Below, in pieces: positions 25,095 to 33,683 of a DNA stretch of 64,000 nt. The notes under the pieces are model-generated. The model searched no databases. It was not told where the DNA came from and saw only the letters and a program-made list of their open reading frames with translations. How positions within the stretch are numbered: the first letter of the stretch is position 1; the number at the start of each line of letters is the position of its first letter. Position numbers and translations under genes: made by a program. The stretch lies in NCBI GenBank assembly GCA_009774245.1, contig VSNM01000017.1, positions 1 to 64,000 on the forward strand, in the 5' to 3' direction. The stretch comes from Lachnospiraceae bacterium (GTDB lineage: Bacteria > Bacillota > Clostridia > Lachnospirales > Lachnospiraceae).

Positions 25095-26654
25095 TTATTC
25101 TGTTTCCTCTTCTTTTATTTCCTCCTCAGGGACGTCGCTCTTCTCATTACACCAGTTCAGCCTTCCATATCTCCTGCAGAGCTCATGAATCTCCTCTCCC
25201 AGCACATCCGTCAGCTCGTCTCCCTTTAAGCGCCATTTCCAGTTCTCTCCCACGGTGGACGGCGTGTTGATACGGCAGGTATTGTCATATCCCAGATAAT
25301 CCTGCATCGGAATAACACACAGCCTCGCGCAGCTGCGCATCGCCATGCTGATCAGAGACTTATACAACAGCTTTTTCGGCGTATACTGATCGCACAGATA
25401 GTCTCTCGCCGTCTCCAGATCTTCCTTCGGGATGCTGTCCAGCCATCCCACAATCGTCTCATTGTCGTGTGTTCCCGTATAGACGACGCAATTCTCTATG
25501 TAGTTGTGCGGCAGATAATCATTGGCGCTTCCCGAGTCGCGCGTATCAAATGCAAACTCCAGCACCTTCATTCCCGGGAAACCACTCTCCTGTACCAGCC
25601 TGCGCACCGAATCCGTCACAAAGCCCAGGTCCTCCGCGATGACCTCCTTCCAGCCAAGAGCGCGCTCCATATGACGAAACAGATCGATCCCCGGTCCTTT
25701 CTCCCAGTGACCGTTTACCGCAGTCTCCTCCCCGTAAGGAATCGCATAATATTCGTCAAATCCGCGAAAATGGTCAATCCGCAGTACATCGCAAAGGCGG
25801 AAGCTGTACTCCAGCCTTGAGATCCACCACTGGTACCCTGTCTGTCTGTGATAATCCCAGCGGTATAGCGGATTCCCCCACAACTGCCCGTCAGCGGAAA
25901 AGCCGTCAGGCGGACAGCCCGCCACAGCCACAGGCAGATTCTCCCCGTCAAGCTGGAACAGCTCCGGATGCGCCCACACATCTGCGCTATCCATCGACAC
26001 GTAGATCGGAATATCGCCGATCAGCCGAATCCCGTTCTCATTGGCGTAAGCCTTCAGCTCCTTCCACTGCTTCTGAAACATATACTGCAAATACTGCTGA
26101 AACTCGATATCAAAATACAGCTCTCTTCTGTAATAATCCATGGCATTTCCCCACCGGAAACGGATATCCTCCGCCCACTCCGTCCAGGGCACACCGCCGA
26201 ACCGGTCCTTCACTGCCATGAACAGCGCATAGTCCGACAGCCACCACTGATTCTCCTCCACAAACCGAAGATACTCCATATTGTGGCTGACATCACTCCG
26301 CTCATACGCCTTGCGCAGCAGCGGATAACGGCTCTCATACAACTTTCCGTAGTCGATCGTCCCCGCCTTCTCACCGAAATCCGCCTCGTCGCACTCCTCC
26401 TCCGTCAGCACCCCCTCCTCGATCAGCGCCTCCAGGCTGATAAAATAGGGATTGCCCGCATAGGTGGAAAAAGACTGATACGGTGAGTCTCCATAACTGG
26501 TCGGTCCCAACGGCAATATCTGCCAGTAGCTCTGTCCCGCCTCCTTCAGCCAGTCCACAAACGCATACGCGCTCCTGGAAAAACAGCCGATACCGTATTT
26601 CGACGGCAGACTGGTAATCGGTAATAAAATTCCTGCTCCTCTTTCCATCACCAT
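25095..26654 (-). CDS. malQ: 4-alpha-glucanotransferase
   Basis: A GH77 amylomaltase that disproportionates maltodextrins in the cytoplasm. Motifs: GILLPITSLPSKYGIG, LPLGPTSYGDSPYQ, the nucleophile in VLRIDHFRGF, the acid/base in VIAEDLGFVT, and the third carboxylate in TGTHDNETIVGW. Length (about 520 aa) is normal. AAAGGAG lies before the ATG pair at 26654/26648; the exact start is ambiguous between these. It clusters with GH31 and GH74-like genes, pointing to intracellular glucan processing. Confidence 0.95.
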   Translation of the reverse strand: MVMERGAGILLPITSLPSKYGIGCFSRSAYAFVDWLKEAGQSYWQILPLGPTSYGDSPYQSFSTYAGNPYFISLEALIEEGVLTEEECDEADFGEKAGTIDYGKLYESRYPLLRKAYERSDVSHNMEYLRFVEENQWWLSDYALFMAVKDRFGGVPWTEWAEDIRFRWGNAMDYYRRELYFDIEFQQYLQYMFQKQWKELKAYANENGIRLIGDIPIYVSMDSADVWAHPELFQLDGENLPVAVAGCPPDGFSADGQLWGNPLYRWDYHRQTGYQWWISRLEYSFRLCDVLRIDHFRGFDEYYAIPYGEETAVNGHWEKGPGIDLFRHMERALGWKEVIAEDLGFVTDSVRRLVQESGFPGMKVLEFAFDTRDSGSANDYLPHNYIENCVVYTGTHDNETIVGWLDSIPKEDLETARDYLCDQYTPKKLLYKSLISMAMRSCARLCVIPMQDYLGYDNTCRINTPSTVGENWKWRLKGDELTDVLGEEIHELCRRYGRLNWCNEKSDVPEEEIKEEETE

Positions 26655-26753
26655 AATTCTCCTTTTCATAACGGAATATGTTGCTTCCTTCTCTATTGTA
26701 ACAATACTGTCCCAAAAAAGCAATTGAAGAATGGAGAAAAATAGCCATCTTAA

Positions 26754-28841
26754 CTATTCATAAATCCGAAACGCTTTCCCGTCCGTGGACGGGTTCCCGT
26801 CCCGCACCATCACCGGTATCACATCGATTGGTGCCGGAACCGTCACGGTCTGTCCGCCCTCGTAAACCTTATGCGTGTAAGCGTCCGTCCACTGCGCTCC
26901 CTTTGGCAGATAGATCGTTCTGCTGTCAGCGCCGGCCTCCATGACGGGCGAGACCAGCAAATCCGGCCCAAACATGTAAGAGTCCTCCACCTCCCAGCTC
27001 GCCAAATCCTCTGGAAAGTCATAGAACAGCGGGCGCATGATGGGTGAACCGTTCTCGCTCGCCTGCCTCATACACTCCCGGATATACGGTCTCAAATTTT
27101 CCCTGATAAACAAATATTTCTTCAAGATCTCGTAGTTATCCTCGCCGAAGCTCCATACCTCGTTGTCCTGCCCGCTCGTCAGCTGACGCACGCCGTTTCT
27201 AAACTCCTGCTCCCGCTCGTACCACGGGGAGCGTTCTCCGTGCATGCGGAATACAGGGCAGAATGCTCCCCACGCAAACCAGCGCACCAGAAGCTCCCGA
27301 AACGCGGGATCACTGATATCTCCGCCCAGAAATCCGCCGATATCGGAGGTCCACCACGGGATACCTGCCATTCCCATGTTCAGTCCGGCCTGCAGCTGCT
27401 CCCGCATCGCGCGGAATGATGAACAGATGTCGCCCGACCATGTGAGCACGCCGTACTTCTGGCTGCCTGCCCACGCGCAGCGCACGAGGCTCATGATGTC
27501 CGTCTCACCCTCCGCGCGAAGTCCGTCATAAAATCCCTTGGCATAACCCACCGGATAGGTGTTGGTGCACTGCAGCGCCGGTCCCGCATAATAGCGGTAA
27601 TTGTCAAAATCGTATGGTCCGTACTCCGGCTCCGCCTCGTCAAGCCAGAAGCAGCGAATTCCGTACCTATAATAATTCTCTCTGCAGCGCTCCCACACAA
27701 ACTTCTGCGCACCGGGATGCGTCGCGTCGTAAAACACCGTATTTCCCATCCATGTCATGTGATTCTGGTTTCCGCGGTCCGCATTTACCAGATAACCCAT
27801 GTCGCTCATTTTCCCAAAATTTTCACTCCGCTCGTCCACAGTCGGCCAGACGGACACCACCGTCTCAATGCCAAGCTCCTTTAACTCTCTGACCATCGCC
27901 TCTGGATCTGGCCAGTCGAGCGGCTCGAACTTGAAATCACCCTGCATCGTCCAGTGGAAAAAGTCGATCACGATCGCATCCATCGGCAGCCCGCGCCTTT
28001 TGTGCTCCCGCGCCACCGCCAGCAGCTCGTCCTGCTGGCGGTAGCGGAGCTTGCACTGCCAGTAGCCAAGCCCGTACTCCGGCATCATCGGCGTGCGTCC
28101 TGTGGCAAGCGAATACTGCGCCTCGATCACGGCCGGCGTATCCCCCGCCGTGATGAAATAGTCCAATTTTTTGGTGCTTTTTGCGTACCACTCCGTCTTG
28201 TTGGTGCCGAATGCGGCTGTGCCGATAGCGGGATTGTTCCACAAGAATCCATATCCTCTGCTCGACACCATAAACGGCACACTCGCCTGCGAGTTTCTGT
28301 GCGCCAGCTCGAGCACCGCGCCCTTCTTATTCAAATTTTTCTCCTGATACTGCCCCATACCAAAGATCTTCTCATCATCAAACGCCTCAAACCGCGCAGT
28401 CAGCTCAAAGTCAGATCCCCCCTGAATCGGTTTCAGCTCCCGCGCCACGATTCGAAGCGGCACACAGTAGCGGTTGATCCTGTCGCGCGTGCGCCAGTAC
28501 TCCTGTGTCAGCAGCTCGCCCTTTTGATTGTAGAATGAAATCCAACCCTCATGGGACACCTTCGCCGTGATCTTTCCGTTGGTAATGCCCGCCTGTACCG
28601 CCGTCTGATGATACTTCGCATACGCTTCCCCCTTGTACCACGGATCTGTCACATCGATCTCCTCAAAGGTAATCTGCGGCGTGATATCCTCCATCTGTTC
28701 TGTGAGCGCCCAGTCGTTTGCGTCCATCTGCGGTACTGCGCTCATGCGCACACGCAGGGAATTTGCTCCCCACGGCTCAATCCACACAAAACCCTTTCCC
28801 TCCGCTATCACCAGTTTGTTTCCCTCTTGATAAATTTGCAT
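26754..28841 (-). CDS. Glycoside hydrolase family 31 (alpha-xylosidase/alpha-glucosidase type)
   Basis: 695 aa. The (beta/alpha)8 barrel has the nucleophile region RCFWLDEAEPEY and the acid/base region TWSGDICSSF, followed by GIPWWTSDIGGF and MHGERSPWY; an N-terminal beta-sandwich and C-terminal beta domains complete the usual layout. No signal peptide, so it acts in the cytoplasm. The FWLDEAEPEYG context is common among YicI-type alpha-xylosidases, and the adjacent GH74-like gene makes a xyloglucan-oligosaccharide role plausible; alpha-glucosidase activity is the alternative. Start MQIYQEGNK follows GGAGGTTACAT. Confidence 0.9.
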   Translation of the reverse strand: MQIYQEGNKLVIAEGKGFVWIEPWGANSLRVRMSAVPQMDANDWALTEQMEDITPQITFEEIDVTDPWYKGEAYAKYHQTAVQAGITNGKITAKVSHEGWISFYNQKGELLTQEYWRTRDRINRYCVPLRIVARELKPIQGGSDFELTARFEAFDDEKIFGMGQYQEKNLNKKGAVLELAHRNSQASVPFMVSSRGYGFLWNNPAIGTAAFGTNKTEWYAKSTKKLDYFITAGDTPAVIEAQYSLATGRTPMMPEYGLGYWQCKLRYRQQDELLAVAREHKRRGLPMDAIVIDFFHWTMQGDFKFEPLDWPDPEAMVRELKELGIETVVSVWPTVDERSENFGKMSDMGYLVNADRGNQNHMTWMGNTVFYDATHPGAQKFVWERCRENYYRYGIRCFWLDEAEPEYGPYDFDNYRYYAGPALQCTNTYPVGYAKGFYDGLRAEGETDIMSLVRCAWAGSQKYGVLTWSGDICSSFRAMREQLQAGLNMGMAGIPWWTSDIGGFLGGDISDPAFRELLVRWFAWGAFCPVFRMHGERSPWYEREQEFRNGVRQLTSGQDNEVWSFGEDNYEILKKYLFIRENLRPYIRECMRQASENGSPIMRPLFYDFPEDLASWEVEDSYMFGPDLLVSPVMEAGADSRTIYLPKGAQWTDAYTHKVYEGGQTVTVPAPIDVIPVMVRDGNPSTDGKAFRIYE

Positions 28842-28912
28842 ATGTAACCTCCATTTCATAGCCGATATTTCCTATATCAATACATCTTTTGCGCAATCGT
28901 CTTACGACTGTC

Positions 28913-31255
28913 TCAATCGCGGACAGGTTCACCATATTTTAATCCGTTTGAACCCGTAGCGAGATAAAATCTGCCAAATGCGCGGCAGTCCCCGTCAATG
29001 CTGTTGATCTCACCGTACATCTGCCTGTCTGTATTCAGCCGCTCATAGCTCCTGCCCTCGTCGAATGTCCTGTAGAATCCGTATTTACCGTCAATAATAC
29101 CACTTAGATAAATTGCCTTATTGTCTTTATAGTAGTCACTCTCCGGCGAAATAAGTCCCAACCCCATTCGGAACACGCTGTCGCCCTCACTGCTCAGTCT
29201 TGTGGTTTTTATAACATCTGTGTCAGAATCGTATTCCAGTTTCCATAATCCATATTCCCCAAGCGCCATATAGAACACGCCCTGTTTTCCGGTCTCCGCG
29301 CGCACCTCCGTCTTGTTCGCACAGTCGATCAGCCCGAAATCCGCCTTCGGGAAATCATTCGGAAGCATCCGCTCCTGATAGGTACTCCCGCCGTCCCTGC
29401 TGACATAGAAATCCGAATGACCGCCAAACGCGTAAAAGATGCTGCTGTCCACCCTGTCGGAAAAGACCTTGACATCCCCCTGCGTCTTCTGACTGCCGTC
29501 CAATGTATAGACCTTACAGACAGAAAAGCTGACGCCCGCGTCGTGGCTTACAATCAGTCTGCCCACCGGAAGGTGAATCCCGTCCGCGACAGACCACACA
29601 ATCGTCTGGCAGTCCGGGGACATCGCCACCCAGCCGGAGTTGACGTTCGGATTCTCTATGTTTCTCAGCGCCGCATCGAGCTCACTGCCCAGCCCAAACG
29701 GCATGTCAAGCCTTGTAAACGTGCGCCCCTGATCCTGTGAGAGTATCAGTCCGCCCTTGGTCTTTCCCTTCCAGTTACCGCGCGGCGTCACGACGATGAC
29801 ATCAGGATGCTCATCCGAAAAATCCGCGTTGATACAGGTAATGTAGCGATTGCCCTCACCTTCGGCAAACGAGTTCGCGCAGGGCCTGTCCAGCTCCGCA
29901 AAAGCGAATCCGCCCAGATCGCCCACAATATCGATCACCCGGATATCTCCTCTTGGCATAGCGTACACATTCAGATGCACGGTCTCCTCAATGCCGTCGC
30001 ACCAGTCAGTAAAACGACATTTCCCGTCCCTCAGAGTCTGCGTGCGGAATACGCCTGTCCCCGTATTAAACCACCCCTCATTGTCGTCAAAGGGATTGAT
30101 CTTGAAATCACTGAGCCAGTGAATCAGCGAGTGTCCCCCGTTGCACTCCGGCTGCATATAGGGCGCGCGAAACGTCATCTCGCCTTCGTCCAGATCATAG
30201 AGAATCTGCTGCCAGCTCTCTCCATAATCATAGGAACGGAACACACTGTCCCCGTCGTCCTTCACGATGGTAGAGCACACCACCATCCCCGATGTCTGCA
30301 TGGAGACATCGATACCGGAAAAGCCAAACTCTAATGGCTCCTCTCCCGAAATACTGTCCAGTCCGATGCCGGCGGCTCTGCTCACAGTCACAGGCGTGAT
30401 CTCACGAAATTCGCCAATCCTGCCGTCCGCGCAGATCTCATATCGCGCGATCCTGCCGTCGAGCGCGTCCCCGGAATCACAGCTGTATCCGTCCTCCAAC
30501 ACATATGACCGTCTTCCTGTGGAGGAAAAGGTCACATACAGATACCTTCCGTCCGATGCGCACCTCTGCGCCACCAGTCCATTCAGGCGGCAGCCCTCAA
30601 TGACATGGCTCTGAGGCTCGGGAAGCTCCTCGAAATGCTCCCCGTCATCGTAGGAGACATACAGGCTGTGCCCCCTCCTGTTCCGACCGCGGTCCATCCC
30701 CGTCACCCCCGCAGTGGAGACAAGCAGCGCACTGCCCACCTGTGTGACAAAGGCCAGATGCTCCTCCGGCAGGGCGCTGAGCCTGCGCCATTCCCTGCCC
30801 TGATTCTCCGTGGTCCACAGCCCCTCCCGCTGACTCGCATAGTACAGCTTCCTCGGATTCTTCCGGCCTGTGATCAGTCTCTCGCCGGTTCCCCTGCCAT
30901 TCAGATTCCCGTGCACCATCACGGGTATCCTCTCATATCGAAAATGCTCCCCGTAATCCTCCGAGATCGCCAGCACCCCGGACTTTTCCGCATTGACGCC
31001 GCAGGCAATGTACAGCATGGCCGGATTCTCATCATCGAGCGCCATGGCGATCGGAAAAGTCTCGCTCAGATCGCGCATGGTGACATGAGGTATCAGGCTC
31101 ACCCACTTCTGCTCCCCCGCATCGTACCGATACGCGCCACCGATATCGGTCCTGGCGTACAGAAGATTTTTCTTCTTCCTATGGTATAAAAAACCTGTGA
31201 CATAACCTCCGCCCGGAATGGGGAGATTTTTGTATTCATATGAAATCTGCTTCAT
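28913..31255 (-). CDS. GH74-like beta-propeller glycosidase/BNR-repeat protein, 780 aa
   Basis: The N terminus LPIPGGGYVTGFLYHRKKK and YARTDIGGAYRYD closely follows the GH74 xyloglucanase pattern, in which the Asp of TDIGGAYR is one catalytic carboxylate. Many BNR/Asp-box segments follow (YVSYDDGEHF, FRSYDYGESW, ILSQDQGRTF, VSHDAGVSF, YVSRDGGSTY, YRTFDEGRSY), giving two seven-bladed propellers. No signal peptide, carbohydrate module or anchor is seen, unlike secreted xyloglucanases, so it may act on imported oligosaccharides together with the GH31 enzyme downstream. Ribosome site CGGAGG is good. A sialidase-like or non-catalytic role cannot be excluded. Confidence 0.8.
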   Translation of the reverse strand: MKQISYEYKNLPIPGGGYVTGFLYHRKKKNLLYARTDIGGAYRYDAGEQKWVSLIPHVTMRDLSETFPIAMALDDENPAMLYIACGVNAEKSGVLAISEDYGEHFRYERIPVMVHGNLNGRGTGERLITGRKNPRKLYYASQREGLWTTENQGREWRRLSALPEEHLAFVTQVGSALLVSTAGVTGMDRGRNRRGHSLYVSYDDGEHFEELPEPQSHVIEGCRLNGLVAQRCASDGRYLYVTFSSTGRRSYVLEDGYSCDSGDALDGRIARYEICADGRIGEFREITPVTVSRAAGIGLDSISGEEPLEFGFSGIDVSMQTSGMVVCSTIVKDDGDSVFRSYDYGESWQQILYDLDEGEMTFRAPYMQPECNGGHSLIHWLSDFKINPFDDNEGWFNTGTGVFRTQTLRDGKCRFTDWCDGIEETVHLNVYAMPRGDIRVIDIVGDLGGFAFAELDRPCANSFAEGEGNRYITCINADFSDEHPDVIVVTPRGNWKGKTKGGLILSQDQGRTFTRLDMPFGLGSELDAALRNIENPNVNSGWVAMSPDCQTIVWSVADGIHLPVGRLIVSHDAGVSFSVCKVYTLDGSQKTQGDVKVFSDRVDSSIFYAFGGHSDFYVSRDGGSTYQERMLPNDFPKADFGLIDCANKTEVRAETGKQGVFYMALGEYGLWKLEYDSDTDVIKTTRLSSEGDSVFRMGLGLISPESDYYKDNKAIYLSGIIDGKYGFYRTFDEGRSYERLNTDRQMYGEINSIDGDCRAFGRFYLATGSNGLKYGEPVRD

Positions 31256-31389
31256 GACGAGTCCTCCGTTTCCTATCAGCTCCTATACAATATACAAGAA
31301 AATTTTACCATGAAGCGCTGCAAAGAAATACCCGCCAGATTAGTTTTGATTCCCGTAAGTTTTGTATATCTTTTATTCTAAGTCTAAAT

Positions 31390-32670
31390 CTAAGCCTCCG
31401 GCTCTCCAAGCTGTGTCATGCCACCGACCAGAATCAGTCTGTTGTCCGCGTAGATTCCCGCAAACTGGCTCATGTTCAGCGGATTGACGCCGCGCCCCGC
31501 CTCAATCGTATATCCGGGGCGGTTGTACGCCTCGATGAACCAGTCCTTGTAGCCCGCGTAGCCCGACGCATAGGGCGTCTCCTCCACCCGATAACCGCTG
31601 ACTCTGCCAAAATATTCCGCGATGCGTCTCGAGCGCTCCGGCTCATAGTCAAGATACTTCCAGTAGATGACCTCGCCCTGCGTGTGATAGGCCAGTATCA
31701 GCTGAAAATCATGCGCCGTCGTAAAGTGATACATATTGATGCTCTCGACCGCCGACAGCGGCGCCTCCCCCACAAAATCCCTCGGCGCGGGCGACGTGTA
31801 GCCCTGCGCGAATTTGATCTCCCTGGCCCTTTCCCACCCTGCGGGAAACTGGAGATTCAAGTCGATTCCGTTAATATTTGCCTTCCAGCCATCAGGATAA
31901 GGGATCGAAGGATAATCCGACGAGATCGCCGTCGTCTGCTCGACATACTCCTCGTTTCGTATCATGCCGTTCACAAGGTCCGCACCGTCCGGATTGACCA
32001 TCGGGATCAGATACAGACTGTAATCTTGAAACAGCTTCCCCGTATCTTCCCCGTAGAGCTCCTCCCCTTCCGCGTAAGCTTTTGCGTATGCCTCCGCAAA
32101 CTTCAGCAAAATCGGTGTCGTAATCCACTCGTTGGCATGAAAGCAGGCATTGTAACAAACCTGTGTCGGTCCCTCGCCAAACTGCAGATAGCACACCTCC
32201 CTGCCCATGACGCTTTTTCCGATACAGCCTGAGATCAGAAACGGATAACGAATCTGCAGTCCCTCCAGGATAAATCCTGTCAGGCTCGACGTGTACGGCA
32301 CACTCTCATCCACCAGCGCAAAAGAAAAAGGAACGTAAATCCGCGTCCCTATCTGTAAACTCATGGCGTCAAGCGACGGATTTGCCGTCAATATCGCAGA
32401 CACCGATGTATCATATGTATCCGCTATCCCCCACAAGGTCTCCCCGGCCGCAATCACATGTGTGGTATAGCCCTTGAGATAGGGAATCAGCTTCGCCCAC
32501 GCTGCCCTGTCCACGTAGCAGCCGACTCCCTCTCCCATAAATTGTTTCAACGCATTGCAGGTCTCCCTGCCAAACTGGCCATCGACCATAACAGGATAGC
32601 CTGCCCTCCGCAGAGCCAGCTGCAGATACTCCACCGCAACACCTACATCTCCAACATAAATATTCCGCAT
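31390..32670 (-). CDS. M14 zinc carboxypeptidase with peptidoglycan-binding and LysM domains
   Basis: 426 aa. Residues about 5-60 form a peptidoglycan-binding-1 domain (GDVGVAVEYLQLALRRAGYP, DGQFGRETCNAL), about 70-113 a LysM (HVIAAGETLWGIADTYDTS), and the rest an M14 peptidase with zinc ligands in FHANEWIT (HxxE), the third ligand in ILAYHTQGEV, and the catalytic Glu in YTIEAGRGVNP. This is the layout of gamma-D-glutamyl-diaminopimelate endopeptidase I (YqgT type). No signal peptide is visible, as also seen in sporulation-type family members that act from the cytoplasm or mother cell. It follows metF on the same strand with a 91-bp gap. Confidence 0.9.
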   Translation of the reverse strand: MRNIYVGDVGVAVEYLQLALRRAGYPVMVDGQFGRETCNALKQFMGEGVGCYVDRAAWAKLIPYLKGYTTHVIAAGETLWGIADTYDTSVSAILTANPSLDAMSLQIGTRIYVPFSFALVDESVPYTSSLTGFILEGLQIRYPFLISGCIGKSVMGREVCYLQFGEGPTQVCYNACFHANEWITTPILLKFAEAYAKAYAEGEELYGEDTGKLFQDYSLYLIPMVNPDGADLVNGMIRNEEYVEQTTAISSDYPSIPYPDGWKANINGIDLNLQFPAGWERAREIKFAQGYTSPAPRDFVGEAPLSAVESINMYHFTTAHDFQLILAYHTQGEVIYWKYLDYEPERSRRIAEYFGRVSGYRVEETPYASGYAGYKDWFIEAYNRPGYTIEAGRGVNPLNMSQFAGIYADNRLILVGGMTQLGEPEA

Positions 32671-32690
32671 AACCTCATAATTCCATCAAA

Positions 32691-32735
32691 TCAAAGCTTT
32701 GTATAATCTATGCTGGAAAGCGGGGCGTCATGCAT
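32691..32735 (-). CDS. Possible 14-codon reading frame between metF and the peptidase gene
   Basis: ATG at 32735 to TGA at 32693-32691, encoding MHDAPLSSIDYTKL. It is preceded by AATAGGAGACGATTTTG, a plausible ribosome site, and ends about 20 nt before the peptidase start. It may be the surviving 5' end of a deleted gene (in many Clostridia metF is followed by other methionine-cycle genes) or chance. Confidence 0.25.
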   Translation of the reverse strand: MHDAPLSSIDYTKL

Positions 32736-32761
32736 CAAAATCGTCTCCTATTATAAGTTTC

Positions 32762-33625
32762 CTATATAATTTTGCTGAGACTCTCCTGAATCCCACGCAC
32801 GACCTCCGGCTTATTCATGGAATAGACATGGATGTGCCGGATTCCGTTTGCGATCAGGTCAATGATCTGGTCTGTGGCATAGATGATGCCGGCCTGCTGC
32901 ATCGCCTCCGGATCTCTGCCAAAACAGTCCACGATACTGCGAAACCGTATCGGCATGTTGCAGCCTGACAATCTGATCGCATTCTGCAGCTGGGAGGGCC
33001 TTGTGATCGGCATGATTCCCGGAATCACCGGAACATCAATCCCCGCCTCGCGCACCCTACAAAGGAAATTATAGAAGATATTATTGTCAAAGAACATCTG
33101 TGTGGTCAGAAACTCACAGCCCGCGTCAACCTTTTTCTTCAGATTCCGGATATCTTCCTGCGTATTCTCCGACTCGACATGTCCCTCCGGATAACACGCG
33201 CCGCCGATACACATGCCGCCAAACTCCCTGATGTCCGCTGCGAGCTCTGACGCATAATGGTAATCCGTAAAAGGCTCCCCCTCGAAATCCTTCGGCCGGT
33301 CGCCCCGCAGCGCGAGCACATTCTCAATGCCTGCCGCGCGCATCTCCTCAAGCGCCTGACGGATTCCCTCCTTCGTCGCGCCGACACAGGTCAGATGCGC
33401 GATCGTCGTCACACCGTACTCCTCCTGGATTCCCTTTGCGATCTTCACGGTATTGCTGCGCGTGCTTCCGCCTGCGCCGTAAGTCACACTCATGTAGCTC
33501 GGTTGTAGCTTAGCAACACCGTACGCCGCCCTCTGCACCTCCTCGTAGTTGGCTGTAACCTTGGGCGGAAACACCTCAAAGGACAACGTGACTTCATCTT
33601 TGCGCAATATGTCGTTTAATTTCAT
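32762..33625 (-). CDS. metF: 5,10-methylenetetrahydrofolate reductase
   Basis: 287 aa FAD enzyme of one-carbon metabolism producing 5-methyl-THF. Typical motifs: LSFEVFPPK (with the catalytic Glu), YMSVTYGAGGST, IAHLTCVGAT, NVLALRGDRP and GCEFLTTQMFFDN, ending with the PGIMPITRPSQ region. Length is normal for the bacterial catalytic domain. AGGAG lies before the ATG. The gene starts 28 bp after the GGDEF-EAL gene, in a spacer containing a 32-bp tandem duplication. No SAM or B12 riboswitch seen; no metH in the window. Confidence 0.95.
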   Translation of the reverse strand: MKLNDILRKDEVTLSFEVFPPKVTANYEEVQRAAYGVAKLQPSYMSVTYGAGGSTRSNTVKIAKGIQEEYGVTTIAHLTCVGATKEGIRQALEEMRAAGIENVLALRGDRPKDFEGEPFTDYHYASELAADIREFGGMCIGGACYPEGHVESENTQEDIRNLKKKVDAGCEFLTTQMFFDNNIFYNFLCRVREAGIDVPVIPGIMPITRPSQLQNAIRLSGCNMPIRFRSIVDCFGRDPEAMQQAGIIYATDQIIDLIANGIRHIHVYSMNKPEVVRGIQESLSKII

Positions 33626-33635
33626 TGTGATACTC

Positions 33636-33683
33636 CTCTTATTCCTGTTTCCTTTATTTTTCTATTTCTCTTATTCCTGTTTC
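33636..33683. repeat. Direct tandem duplication, 16-bp unit, 32-bp period
   Basis: CTCTTATTCCTGTTTC at 33636-33651 recurs identically at 33668-33683. The right copy codes for the C terminus of the GGDEF-EAL protein (ETGIRE); the left copy lies in the spacer before metF and supplies its AGAGGAG-containing ribosome site. Confidence 0.75.
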
